DNA of 64,000 nucleotides from Himantopus leucocephalus. Taxonomy: Eukaryota; Chordata; Aves; Charadriiformes; Recurvirostridae. The position numbers and the translations under genes were made by a program. Location: positions 7,601,140-7,665,139 of the forward strand of contig RSEF01000019.1 of NCBI GenBank assembly GCA_003993805.1, in the 5' to 3' direction. Below the pieces are notes generated by a model. The model searched no databases. It was not told the origin of the DNA and was given only the letters and a program-made list of their open reading frames with translations. Shown here piece by piece: positions 40,701 through 52,715 of this stretch (position 1 is the stretch's first letter; every line of letters starts with the position of its first letter).

Positions 40701-41834
40701 TTGTACAGCGTTTGCTCACATCTTGCAGTAAGTTACCAAAAATATTTTCCATTTCAGTTGTTAAAATTATATTTGCTTTCATAAACCTTTAACATAAAAA
40801 AATTCTGAAGTCCTATGCCTGTTTTCTTATTCATTTCACCTACTTTTACAGGTTAACCGAATTGACTTTGCTAAAAAGCTGATACTGTAGTTTACTACTG
40901 AAAATAATTCAACAATAAATCCACAGGGAATTGGAAAGTAATCTAGAGCAGATCAGATATACTGCCTATGTTCCAAAGACTTGGAATGCAGGTTGTAATT
41001 ACAAATAAAAACTAAAGCTAAGAAATGTCATCAAGACGCTATAAAGCAGGAACAAGTTAACTACTCTATACTGCACGTTCCCTAAATAAACGGATTTCTG
41101 TCCTAATTAGAGGTGTCTATTTTGAAATAAACTTATATGTCCATCTACTTTTCCATATTATTTCAAGTTATAATCACTACTTAACAGATCACTGGCAGTC
41201 ACTACCTACCTTTAGGACTGTAAAACAACAAAAGAAATTCTTGGTCTCATTACCTTCCCAGGCACCAACACTATGTGACTTTTTAATGCATTTAGACCAA
41301 ATCTGCTAGGCAAATACTTTTTGGGGAAAAGAGATTTTTAAATTAATTCAATCTTGACATTTTTCCTCCCTCTATTGCTTTAGTTTTGCAATTCTGGCAG
41401 AAGCATGATACAGTTAACTCTCAGGAGAACATCTCAACCACACAGTCACTAAATACTTTAGTGCCTTTAAGCTTCTTCCAGGTCAGAGCTCAAGTCTGTA
41501 GTCTACATGGAGACTTTGGTAGAAAACAAATGAAAACATCCTATTCTAGCCTGCCTGTTCAGTTCTGTGTGAGAACACAGGTAAATTTAACTACCAATAA
41601 ATGAACAACCTGGAAAAAATGCAGGCTGCAGTGGAAAAGAAACCTTTAAAATGCGTGAAAAAGTTTTGGACATAGAACTCCTTATGCGTTTGTTCAGTAT
41701 GCTGTGATAGTGATATGATAGCAAGGAATTATTTCACAAAATTAGTTTAAAATTCATATTAACCCCCACTGGGTTTTCACTGAACTTCACTACAAACCTG
41801 AATGAATTTCTGGTCAGACACGGGTTAGTGAAAC

Positions 41835-41860
41835 GGGGGGGGGGGATTGGGGGGGGGCGG
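41835..41860 (+). repeat. G-rich tract with quadruplex potential
   Basis: Runs of eleven and ten G separated by two T or a similar short spacer, then cgg. On the - strand (the LIS1 transcript strand) this is a C-rich tract. Confidence 0.75.
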
Positions 41861-43547
41861 TGTAGAAGAACCGGACCAAAAGAGAAGGAAGAGGGTTAGT
41901 GTTACAATGGGCTAAAGTATTACATGCTGCTACTCTAAACTTGTTCAGAGAACTGCGCAATGCACATCATGGTTTATCTGGATGACTTCAGCAAAAGATA
42001 CTTTTCAAAATTGTTTTTGCTGGGTCAAACAATACATACACATTTTGCGACAGCAATTCTAGAACCCTGTATTTAGGCTACTTTCTCTTAGCCACTGAGA
42101 GAAGAGCACACATACTCAGAATAGTTTCTTACGGTTGGTCAGCAGTCGTTCACTGGACTTGAACTTTGCTCTTTTCAGTTCTTCGCCCCCATCCTTTTCT
42201 GGCTTGAAGAATTAAGTAGTAGACTTGCAACTGTCAAGCAGGTCACAGGACTATACCCAAATTTAAGTATTTCAATTATTAAACTACCTGTTACATTGGA
42301 AATGTGATGTTAATAAAAATGATGGTGAATTGATTAAATTTATATATGAAAAACACCTGGAAGGAAACATGAAGGAACACCTCTGTTAAAGCTTTAGAAA
42401 CAGGAGAAGGACAAAACCACAAAGAAATCCAAAGAAAAATTCAGACACAACTTCCACTCTTCAAATCATGAGAGCACTGTTAGTCCTTTAGCCATTTTCA
42501 AAGCTTGTTCACCAAAAATGGCTTCACTTGACAAAAAGATGGGATAAAAAAACCCCCAACAACAACAAAAAACCCTGAACATAATTGTCATGCATATATC
42601 TTATCCTATTACAGGGAACAGAGTTTAATCTTTCTTGACACCGGTACCAAAAGTAATGAGATCAAGATTCTTGTAAAAGGTGTCTCATCTTTCTCATGAC
42701 CCATCTTCACCTACTACACTACTGCCTCTAAAGCAGATCTGAAGTTGTGGGAACCAGTCCCTAAGAAATACCTGCCTTCCTCTTCTCAACTTTACCAGCA
42801 TCCCTTCTCAACATCCCTACATCTCTGATCCATTTGCAGATGCGGGAACTCCTGCTGAAGAGAGTAACTGCTCTCCCTGGAGGAAGGTCCCTCATCTAAG
42901 CTAAGAGAGCGCAAGAAACACAGAATTACTACTTTTACTGCTGAAATGGAAACACCTTCCCATGCGGAAGCAACATCAGACAGCACAAAACAGGGGCAAG
43001 AAAGACCAGACACTAGGCAGCAGACCACGATATTCACAACCATCTCAGTCCTCATTTTGTTGATGTATAAATTTGTGACCGTGATATGCTGTGGTAGTGG
43101 AAATTATCTATCATTAGTACTCATCCCAGCCTTATTAGTGTGACAAAACCATGAAAAAGTTAAATTCCAAGTTTGTTGGAATAGTGTTAGCTATTCACAA
43201 GATTTTTATTACAAAAATGCCATGCATTATGTTAGAACTTTAACCCCATCCCCACTGTCTGCTGCGAATGAATACGACACTAGGGTTGGAGCTCCTACGT
43301 TAAGCTTCCCCCAGTCTAGTTGGTGCTCGCTGCCTACAAATCCAGCTGAGCGAGAACCAAAAACTTCTCCCATTACTGATTTAATAGACACCATCTGTTT
43401 CAAAATACATATACACACTCACATTAATGACATCATCCTCTTAATAGATTGTAAAGACACTAGCATTTAAATAAACCAAATTGTTTATCCAACCTTTTTC
43501 TTCACCCCAAAAAGCAGGTGAATCAAGCACATCACAAACCGCTAACA

Positions 43548-43570
43548 CTGTTTCTTTACAGAAGAAACAG
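43548..43570. repeat. 9-bp stem inverted repeat
   Basis: ctgtttctt and aagaaacag flank a 5-base loop, tacag. Confidence 0.8.
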
Positions 43571-43696
43571 TCATTTATCTACAGGTAAACAGGCTAGATG
43601 TAACCCATTTTCCCCTAGCCTTAAAGAGGGATAAACTTAACACCTTTGCTTTAGCATTAAGCTACCTCCATGCAGAAAAACAAAGCAGAGGCAATC

Positions 43697-43730
43697 GGGG
43701 GGGGGGGGGGGGGGAAAAAAAANGGGGAAA
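43697..43730. repeat. G18-A8-N-G4 homopolymer block
   Basis: A run of 18 G followed by eight A, an N at 43723, then ggggaaa. Likely a sequencing or assembly problem at a purine run. Confidence 0.9.
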
Positions 43731-44658
43731 GACACAGACACACAACAGGACTTGTCTAAACCAAAAGAACTCAAGATCTGTGGAGCACAATAGGAACAAT
43801 TAACATTGATACAAGAGGGAAGGTATAAATAATCTCAGTCACGAAGGCCACTGTGCTATCTCAGATGTAAGCTAGTACGGCATCATGCCATAAAACGTTT
43901 TACCTTTAGCCCTCCCTCAAAGGAGGTATGTCAGCTGACTCACCAACAAGCACCGCAGAACAAGAGGTGCTTCAGAAAATCGTATCTACAAACTCACCCA
44001 ACAGGGACCTATTTAAAAACAGATCTGAGAAAATTACAGGACAGACGTTTGCTGCAGCACCACCTATAAACCTCAACCACAATGGATTGTCCCGTAACTG
44101 GAAATACCTTTTCAGGACTGCAACAACTAGTTACTGGTTAAAAATATCAGGTAAGTCTTCCAGAATCAACGGAATCACAATCACAAAGATGTATTTATTA
44201 TTTAATCACAGTCCTTATCCAAAAGTCCATAAGCAGCCAAGTCAAGCTGCTGGGCTCTCTCAGAAGCAGTACCAGTAAGGAGGAAATAGCTAAAGTACTT
44301 CTAAATGTATTAACTAACAAGTACTCTGAATTCGTAACGTTGATTTTTTTAACATAGTTATGCATGCATTAGTGCACTTAATACTGCTTAGTATCACGAT
44401 GCTGTGCACACATGATTTGCTTTGAAGAGGACTGTACGTTTATAGTACTGACCAAATGGATCACAGCATACACTTATTTTCTAAGTAACATTTTTCTTTG
44501 AAATTTCCTTAACAGTACATGGCAGCATGAAGTGATACAACATGCAGCTTCTGTGACAGTGAACTAAAAGCAACATAGCCTAAGTCACACCTATCTAATG
44601 CCCTAAAGAGAGAGCATGAGGTTAAAGAAAGAAAAAAGAATGAGCTTTTAAACATGCT

Positions 44659-44683
44659 GAATGAGGCAAGCATTGCCTCATTC
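44659..44683. repeat. 25-bp perfect inverted repeat
   Basis: gaatgaggcaa and its exact reverse complement ttgcctcattc are separated by gca, giving an 11-bp stem and a 3-base loop. Confidence 0.85.
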
Positions 44684-47600
44684 AAATCCTGCCTCAATGA
44701 ATATTAAGAAAAGGCCGTTCTTTAACTAAGATAAGATATAAGTTAGAGATAGACATTTGTTGGGGCTAACCTGAAGTACCTAGCAAGTTCGCCAGGTTAA
44801 AACTAGAATTAAATTATTCATCAGATAAAAATCACGGTTCTTTCAAATGTTTCCAATATGTAACACTCATCAGTAGATCTCAAGACATGGTAGGAATGAC
44901 GAAAAGCATTGTTCTACAATAACTGTAATACAAGAAAAACAGACATTTAACTCAACCTAAGCTAAGAGCACCACAACAAAGCTGACCCAATACAGCTACA
45001 GCTCAAATCATGCCCCTGCATTTTCAGTAATGGCACAGGCCTTCCATGCAGACCATGCGTTCACTCCTGCTAACTTGGCTGCATTTATAGTAAGAATTCT
45101 GAAGAAATAACTTTATGTACTTGAGCACTAGTTTTAAACAGGTCAGGATTATGTCTTAGTGTAAATGCCTATTTTTAAAAACTTTAAATTGAGGTGTAAC
45201 CTACTCTGTCAGGCAGATCAAAAGACAAAACAACATCACCCATTAATAAATACCTATGCTCACAACACCCAAAAGCCACATTAGGAGCCCCATTCCCCTC
45301 GTGTCAGGTAATAAAGTAGCTCCCGAGAAAGCCATTCAACCCAGGCGAGGCTTAATCAACTGAGTACATTCTTTAGTAGACAGGTTGTTCTGCCAATGAT
45401 ATTTAAGGTCTTATAAAATGGAGAAAGAGGAGACCAGTTGTAACTTCATTAACAGATCTGCATGTATACGCAGTATATAACTTACTACTTCTGTATAATA
45501 AAGCTCACAGAAAAAATTCAGATCCATTTTGATTAACAAACATGGCTCTGAAACTTGGGAAATATCTTCAATTGTCATCACAAATTACATGTTATAGGCT
45601 GGAAACTCCCCCACATCCTATACAAAATATGAAATTATTATTTGTTAATACTAATTACTGATTTTTATTGTCCTCTTGATTTCCGGAATTTAGGCCTAAG
45701 CGGTTCCTATTTTCAGGCTGACAAGTATGTCAGTGTTCACTTCATGGACATTTCAGCAGCTCTCCCACAGTCTTTGCCTTTAGTTTAGAAAACGGGCCTG
45801 AAGTTCACAAAAGTAGGGGAAAGGCGACCTAAACCAAACCATTCAAAAGCTGCCCCCCTTCATACTACAGTAATTCCAACCACTCTAGTTCATAAATACC
45901 AGAAGTAGCTACAGAGGGTTGTAAATAAACTTTGTCACAAATATACACTGTGTATTTCTGAGCTATAGAGAGGCAGGGGTTTTCCAGCCATTGTTTGCCC
46001 AGAATATTTTACAAGTGGGTACAAACACACTCTAATTGGCACTGATGGGAGCTGGTTATAGAGTTCTTGAAGACAGACAAGGTTGGAGTGTTGGGTAAGA
46101 CAGTCAACAGATGTTAATTCAATAGCTGTCCCATCGATAGCAAGTTGGATAGACAAAAAAGTTGAGAGCAGACAAAGAATACAAACTGAGCGCTCAAGGC
46201 TGGGTGGAGCGTAGGAAACAGTATAGGCAGAAGAGTTAGCAATACACGGAAGACAGACCTTGCATACAGTCATAAAGGTAAGTATTAATGCCTTTTTCTT
46301 TTGTAGAACAGAAATTAACAAGTTACTCCTGTACAGAAAGTAACTGCCATCATTTCAAGGACAAAAATCAACCAAAGTTATAAGGAGGCAAGCGTTTTAT
46401 TGGATTCTTAGCCTGGATTCATTTTTAGACACAGGCATTTAGTGAACACATCCATTGAATCCTGTAACATCTACTCTAAGTGAATGAACTATGTCTTATA
46501 AAAAAGCCACTATCCTTTAATTTAATTTTGGGCAAATTAGAACCAAACACAGTCTCATCTGTGGCCATCTACCATCAAAAACCAGACTCCAGAAATGAGA
46601 GAAACCCAAGAAAAAGCAAAACCTTAGCCTGCTTCAGAATCATTCGTGTTCAGTGTTGTACTTGCTCTGATCAACACCAAATTCAGGTGGGAATGCCACG
46701 AGCCACATCTGGAACAGGACAACACTTCTGTAAGCAGCCCCTCCTAGGTGCTTCATCTGATCCCTATTGTATTCCCCAAATCCTTTGTTCTAACACCCTT
46801 CCTACTCAACTTTAAGTCTAAGCATCAGTATTACCCCAGTGATGCAGCAGCACCCGAGTGGTACATTAATGCTCTCACAGAGCCATATTGTTCAAAAGGC
46901 CTTCCATAATCTTGAGATGTTAATTTATATGAACACAGCACATGAAGAAGGGTACTGCAGTTAAGCCCGTATACTAATAGGAGTTACCCTACCGTGGGCA
47001 GCAGAGAAGCAGGGGTTGTCTTTTCTTATGTGTCCACCCATAACGCAGTCTAACCAAGAAGTTATATGAACAAATAATAGCACTAAGCAACAATACAGGG
47101 GGTTCTCTATATTTCAGTGCATCTTGTGTGTAAAAGACCCACACAAATATTTTATTTCTTATCTAAAGTGTAAATAAAATAAATTCAACAAGTGAATATC
47201 TAAGTCAATAAATTGAAACGGTTATCAGACAAAAAAATTCTGGCTTTGCAACAGTGACTGGTCACTTCTCACTGTCAGACAAATCAAGATCCACCCTGCA
47301 GAAAAATAAGCCTCAAAACAGAATCTGAGATTTGTTTCATTTCAGAAGGTTCCTGCACCATTAGATTTTTCCCTAAAGAAGAGACTTCATTGTTACGGCA
47401 ATTAGTATTCCTCCACCCCAGCAAAACGCAAGCAAAGGAGAAAAAAAAAAAAAGCTATGAAAGGGTAATCTAGCCATTTCGCAGCTTTGCCTCCTTACTC
47501 CACCCAGTCTCTTCTCTGCTCAATGGCTGCACACAGCATCCATAAACACGGTAATATCAAAAGAAACACACAAAAATGAAATCCCTGAGAACAAGCTAGA

Positions 47601-48787
47601 AATTTGCAATAAATCCTTCTGTTTAAAAATATTTTCTTTGTTTAGTTCCCTAATGTAATTTTCCTATTTAACAAAATGACTCTAAGGGCAAATAACATTT
47701 TGATAGCAGACCCTCCCTCTTCTGTAAACCAGCCGAATGCTGCACAATCATTTACAAAATGATCATTGCTGAATGTAGGTTCTTTAACCCCCATCTCCGA
47801 GTACTACAAACAATACTGTCAGAGGAATATGCACTTAAAAGAATCTCCACATAAATACATAATTCAGTCAGGTCAATATGCGCAGATATTTATTTACAGT
47901 AAAACAGTGTTTATTAAAGATTTTTTAATAGAGCTTAGATTAACCTTCCACCATCCCTGGTTAGGTAATTCATTATGAATTGACTTGACCTGCAACAACC
48001 AAGCCCTCTGCTGCAGCACTATCAGCGAGGAAATTTTACCAGGGATACTATGGCAAGGAAAGGGAAGGTGTCACATTATTATTGGTATTAAAGGTCAAGT
48101 TTAATTGCATCCACCTTAAACAACAACAACAAAAAATCTCACACCCACAGAACTGCGTAAACCCTAAACTTTTTAAGGGAGGCACCACTCCCACCCCCCA
48201 ACTTCCATCAAAAGCCCTGCCTGCGTATAACCTCCTGCTGAAACAAAAACTCAAGAGTAGCAATAAATGGAGCGTTTCAGCAAACTCGATTGCTATTAAA
48301 AGGTTTTCAAGGAAAGACTGTGCGACTGTAGACAAGCAGGCAGCGATATGACCCCAAGAAGGAGAGATTAGACCTCCCTCCCCCGTTTTCACTGCAGCTG
48401 GTTCTGAAGGTCTGAGCCACCTCCTATCAATGCTCTCCGTGCCCGATCACTGCAGGAAAACACGGTGAATGTGAAACAAATTCTTAAAATAACATCTACT
48501 CCTTTCCCTCGTATTATCAATTCTGGTTTTGTTGTCTGTGCTGCGGCCGACGCCGGAGATCTGGGCCACCTCCGACCCCCGCCTGCCTTGCCCTGGGAGC
48601 GGCCGGGGGCGAGGGGCAGCCCCCCGGCAGCAACCGGGGAAGGGATGCTCGGCATCCTCTCGGCACGCACACACCGCCCTCCTCGCCCCAGACGATCGGT
48701 TTTTTATTATTATTTGCGTCTGGCCCGCTGCCTCCTCCCCGGTATCTTGCTAAGTCACCAGAAGAAATGAAGCGGCCTAAAGGAGGG

Positions 48788-48805
48788 ACACACACACACA
48801 CACAC
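48788..48805. repeat. (AC)9 microsatellite
   Basis: A perfect AC dinucleotide run at the inner edge of the CpG island. Confidence 0.9.
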
Positions 48806-49083
48806 GAAGGCCGGGGGCCCACCGCGGGGCCCCTCTGCCCCCACCCCACCCCGTTCCCTTGTCTGGCCCACTCCTCCCCCGCGCCCTGTTTTCCTGCTAA
48901 GTCACCGGCGGCGAGGACGGCGCTGGAGCCCGGGAAGGGCCCGCGGGGAGGGGAGGGCACCGCGCCCGGCGGCCCCCACCCCACCCCACCCCGCCGGGGC
49001 GCGGAGACCGTCCCCCGCCTCGCCTCCCTCCCTCCCGCCCCGTCTCCCTGCCTCCCCCGCCTCCTCCCCGGCTCCCTCCTCAC

Positions 49084-49180
49084 CAACGGGCGCGGCCGCC
49101 ATTTTGAGAGCGAGCTGGAGAGAAGGAGGGAGGGGGCAGGAGAAGGAGCGGAGGGCGGGGAGCCGGAGAGGAGAGGAGGG
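49084..49180 (-). other. PAFAH1B1: possible alternative first-exon end of PAFAH1B1
   Basis: A second donor, cccgttg|GTGAGG, lies just after a YY1-type AAAATGGCGGC motif. LIS1 is known to use alternative first exons in mammals, so both may be real. The upstream limit is not visible. Confidence 0.35.
49095..49105 (-). promoter_or_regulatory. second YY1-type motif AAAATGGCGGC
   Basis: The same orientation as the first, about 490 bp further along the gene and 11 bases before the alternative donor. Confidence 0.6.
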
Positions 49181-49544
49181 GGGAGAGAGGAGAGAGCAGA
49201 GGAGAGCTGCGCCGGCCGCACGGCCCGCCGGGCCCCGCCGAGGTCGGGCCAGCCTCCCGCGGGGGGGTGTGGAGGGGGGGGAAACGGCGGCCGGGGGAGA
49301 GGGGGAGGCAGGCAGGGAGGGGAGGCGCGGCCCTGGCCTTACCCGAGCCGCCGCTTCGCTCTGCTCCGTGGGACCGGCGGCGCCCGCCTCTCCCATTCAC
49401 CGCTGCGGCGGGGCGGGGCGCGGAGGAGGGGGGCCCGGAGGGTCCCGGAGGCTCTCGCCGCTCGTACCGCTCCGCTCCGCGGTCTGTCAGTGGCGCCCCG
49501 GCCGCCAGGAGGGAGGGAGGGAGCGGCGCGGCCCGCCGCGCCAC

Positions 49545-49555
49545 TGCGCATGCGC
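49545..49555. promoter_or_regulatory. NRF1-type site TGCGCATGCGC
   Basis: A perfect NRF1 palindrome-type core in the island, 26 bases from the upstream YY1 motif. Confidence 0.7.
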
Positions 49556-49580
49556 GCGGCGGGGGCGGGGACAGGCGCCG

Positions 49581-49592
49581 GCCGCCATCTTG
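49581..49592 (-). promoter_or_regulatory. YY1-type motif CAAGATGGCGGC
   Basis: Read on the - strand it matches AAnATGGCGGC, the form usually found just downstream of start sites and in the sense orientation. Confidence 0.65.
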
Positions 49593-50594
49593 GGAGGCTG
49601 AGGCGTAGGGCGCCCGTCCCGGCCTGCCCCGCGCCGCCCGCCTCCCGGCCTGCACCGCGCGTCCTGCTGCGGCCTGCGGGTGCGGCCTACCGCCGCCGCC
49701 GGGCCCCGCCGCACCGGCACCCCCCCACCCCCGCCGGCCCCCGGACCCCCGCTCGTAGCAGGCGCTGCAGGTCCTCGTCAGCGTCCCTTCCCAAACGCCC
49801 GTGCTTCGCACGCTCCGGCTGCTGTGGCAACCTGCTGCCCTGTCACACACACCGGCCCCCCCCGGCATGACTGGCAATGCCGTTCTTTTCTTCATCAGCG
49901 TTTTAATTAGTGGTAAAGTTGTGTTAGTGAGGTCAGTGAATGGCAAAAGCTGCAAATACCAATGAAGAGACTTAACACTACTGGAGGGTGTAGGAAAAGA
50001 AGGAAAATACATCTATCTGTGTGGTGTAGCATGGAGGATGCTGTTGGGCTGTCAGCGTTGCCAGTGCTCGCACAACATGAAACACATCTGCATCGGTGCT
50101 GTGTGAAGCGGTAGAGAGAAGGGCGAGACGCAGCCCCGCCATGCAGCGCGGCACAGCTCTCCACTCTGGAGGGAGCTGATGCTTTGTCCTAACCCAACTG
50201 GTGCAACTGCCAAGAAAAGTCTTAAAACGGAATTCCGCTGCTCCTTTCTGTGGGCTGTTGCATTTGGCCTCGCCACACAGATACACTGCTGTGGCGTGTT
50301 CTGGCTTGTGTGGAATCTGCTCCTGAGACAGCACTATTTTTAGTGAGTAACCTTGTCCTGCAGACCTAGAGTTACCAGATTTGAAAAAAGCACGCATACC
50401 ATTTGTGACCGTTACCTCTGTGTGCCTGGAGATCCAGGAACTTGGCATGTCCACGTGCATCTTGCTAGTGCACGTGCACAGTATCAGTATGAAAAAATCA
50501 TGCTTTACACTTGGAATAGAATGTTATCATCATCTTCTACAAACCCCACTTGGTTGAATGTCAAAATATCGTTGGTTTAATATATCAGTGTTCC

Positions 50595-50690
50595 TAATGG
50601 TAAACTGAGGCATAGACCACTGATAATTTAATCCACATTCTCGCACGAAGTGGCTGGCGGAGGAGTGTACAGAGTCCTGGAGAAATGGGC
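50595..50690 (-). repeat. MIR-like SINE fragment
   Basis: Reversed MIR pattern: taaactgaggcatagaccac, gataatttaatcc, cgcacgaagtggctggcgga. Diverged but in the expected order. Confidence 0.5.
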
Positions 50691-52439
50691 TGCTGCCTCC
50701 CTCAGTTGCCATTTGACAAACATAGTCAAGCAACTGTGTGTGTCAGAAGCCAAATTCTGCCTTCAGTTCTTGATTTTGCAATCCTTATGGTCTTCAGTGG
50801 TTTGTCTGAGTATCAGTGACAGCAGTCCTTACCCAGGTGCTGTGCAAAACACTCCGTTTGGTAAATGACCGAGATGAGCTGGCACTGGACCCAACCAGTG
50901 TAACTGCTTACTTGCAGTAAATCCAGATGCAAAACAGAAAGAGCCCTGCTGTTACAGGAAACAGTTACATGTGTCACTATCAAAGACTGGTGACCAAAGT
51001 CACCTCTAATGTTGGCAGGCGTAACGGCATAGTACAACGTTCCACGTGGGCCATAAAGTTTTCTGAAATGCTGATTTGAGTAATTCCACATGTAACATTA
51101 TCTCTGTAGCAAAAACTTGAAGAAACTTCAAGGAACACTGAAAAATTCATTATCAAAAGCTGTATAGTTTTACCTGTTTCTATTGCAAGTAGTAATTGAG
51201 ATTGCTAACATCTAAAATTTATGTAATGATTCTTGGTTTATGTACTGAGGGCACTTGACAGTGCTTTCTGTCAGCTTCACTGTTGTGCTATGGCTTATGG
51301 TCAGTCACTTTCTCTTTGTTTATGTTATTTTATATAGCAGTAGGCAAGAGAAGGCCAAATACACAATGCAAAACTGCAAATGCATCCAGGACAAATTTTG
51401 TGTATGAACCTGCACTTAACTTGTTTTCTTAATTGACTAGATTACAAGATTTAGATCCATTTAAGCTTTGAAAATTTGTTATCGATCATACCCAGAGATG
51501 ATGGTATCACAGACATTCCCAAATATGCTGGTGACATTCAAAATGGACTAAAAGTATAGAGTAATTCAGTTGCAATATACTGATTAATATAATTAATGAT
51601 GAGATAAACAGCTGGATAAGTCAGTAGGACAAATTTTCAGTGAGGAGACAATGTAGTGTGGACCTGATCCTTTTGTTAACGAAAAACGATCAAAATGGAG
51701 CAGCATGTGTCAGTATCTTGTACCAACATTTCAAGGAAGTGTTCAGATACTTTCCAAAAAAAGAGGATCGGATCTGGTGATACTGTTTTTTTTCCACTCA
51801 GTATTTCTAAATTTCTGTGTTGACCACTGGCAATAGCACTTTCCTTCTGTGGCAGAGATTACATTCCCAGTTCCCATGTAAGGCACGTGTCAGTGGTATT
51901 TCATAGACACGTCAACATGAGAAACACAGATCAAAATTGCAAACCTGCATGATCCCTCGTGCCACTCAGGTATATAGAAAAATAATGTGTGCAACTGAAG
52001 ATTATTATTCGCTACATTCTAAGTCCTAGGAGTTATTACCCAGTGGTCAATTTTAGCCTCTTAAATTATTCTCTGGCAATTAACATATTTTAATTTTTAA
52101 ATGTGCTAAGTAAGTTATTTTTTAAATTTGCTTATCTCTGAAGAGGCATACAGTCATTGTCTCGTTTGTTTTTTAATGTGCTGATTATGAATGGACAGGC
52201 CTGGAAGTAGCTTAGAGCCTTCCACTCCTACTGTAAGGTAAGGGATGTGACCCTTTTTACACTCAGGTTAATTACCCATAAACATGTTCTCAGTTATATT
52301 GCTGTGCATGTAGCTTACATCCTGAAGTTCCGTGGACTTTGAACTGCTGATCACAAGCCTTTGAGCCCGATGGTTCAGTCATTTTTCCCCCATCTGTACA
52401 GCCTACCTGTCTAGTCCGTATCTCACCAGTTTGGCTATA

Positions 52440-52715
52440 ATAATACTGGGAAACCATGTCAAAAGCCTTGCTGAAGCCAAAGCAAACAACATCCACAGCT
52501 CTCCCCTTGTCCATAGAGCCGGTCATCCCACTGCAGAATATTGGGCTGGTTAGATGCATTAAGCACAGTCTGCCCTTGGTCAATCAGTGCTGGCTGCTCC
52601 CAGTCATCTTGTCGTTTCTTGTGCCTGGACACAGCCTCCCCGAGGCTCTGCTCCATAACCTCCCCGCAGCTGGGATCAGATCGGCCAGTCTGTAGTTCTC
52701 CAGAGGTGCCCATTA
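52440..52715 (-). mobile_element. CR1 LINE reverse-transcriptase fragment (dead)
   Basis: The - strand translation in one frame gives DKGRAVDVVCFGFSKAFDMV, the avian CR1 reverse-transcriptase region around the (Y/F)xDF(S/C)KAFD motif, preceded by a KGRLCLMHLTS-like block. The upstream part, GEVMEQSLGEAVSRHKK, lies in another frame, so at least one frameshift breaks it. Both ends of the element are missing. Confidence 0.85.

Larger units (their letters stand above)
31356..49083 (-). other. PAFAH1B1: PAFAH1B1 first intron (about 18 kb)
   Basis: A long AT-rich intron separating the non-coding first exon from the start-codon exon. It holds a CR1 3' end (37631-37735), A, G and G/A homopolymer runs with Ns, a palindromic CTCF-like site (33451-33466) and a 25-bp hairpin (44659-44683). 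Long open frames (37103-37495 +, 45935-46321 -) show no recognisable domain. Confidence 0.7.
49343..49600 (-). other. PAFAH1B1: predicted non-coding first exon of PAFAH1B1 (main model)
   Basis: A good donor, gcggctcgg|GTAAGG, ends the exon at 49343. The 5' end is uncertain; I place it near the YY1 motif at 49592-49581. An ATG at 49396 opens a uORF that would cross the splice junction and stop in the next exon. Confidence 0.5.
48540..49870 (-). promoter_or_regulatory. PAFAH1B1: CpG island and PAFAH1B1 promoter region
   Basis: The base composition shifts sharply from AT-rich to GC-rich with dense CpG. It contains GC boxes (for example near 49410 and 49561-49570), an NRF1 site, and two YY1-type motifs oriented toward the - strand. 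This is the only island in the window and lies at the expected 5' end of LIS1. There is no TATA box, as usual for housekeeping promoters. Confidence 0.85.

Noticed and set aside
42946..43143. Small + strand frame with a hydrophobic stretch
   Set aside because: Sixty-five codons in intronic DNA with no start context or conservation evidence.
45935..46321. 128-codon - strand open frame in LIS1 intron 1
   Set aside because: Cys/Leu-rich with no domain; no supporting promoter, poly(A) or splice pattern was convincing.
48767..49870. 367-codon + strand open frame in the CpG island
   Set aside because: GC-rich DNA has few stops. The product is Arg/Pro/Gly/Ala low complexity without a domain, and it lies over the LIS1 promoter.
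49080..50012. 310-codon - strand open frame over the island
   Set aside because: Same composition effect. It overlaps the predicted non-coding LIS1 first exon and shows no protein-like features.
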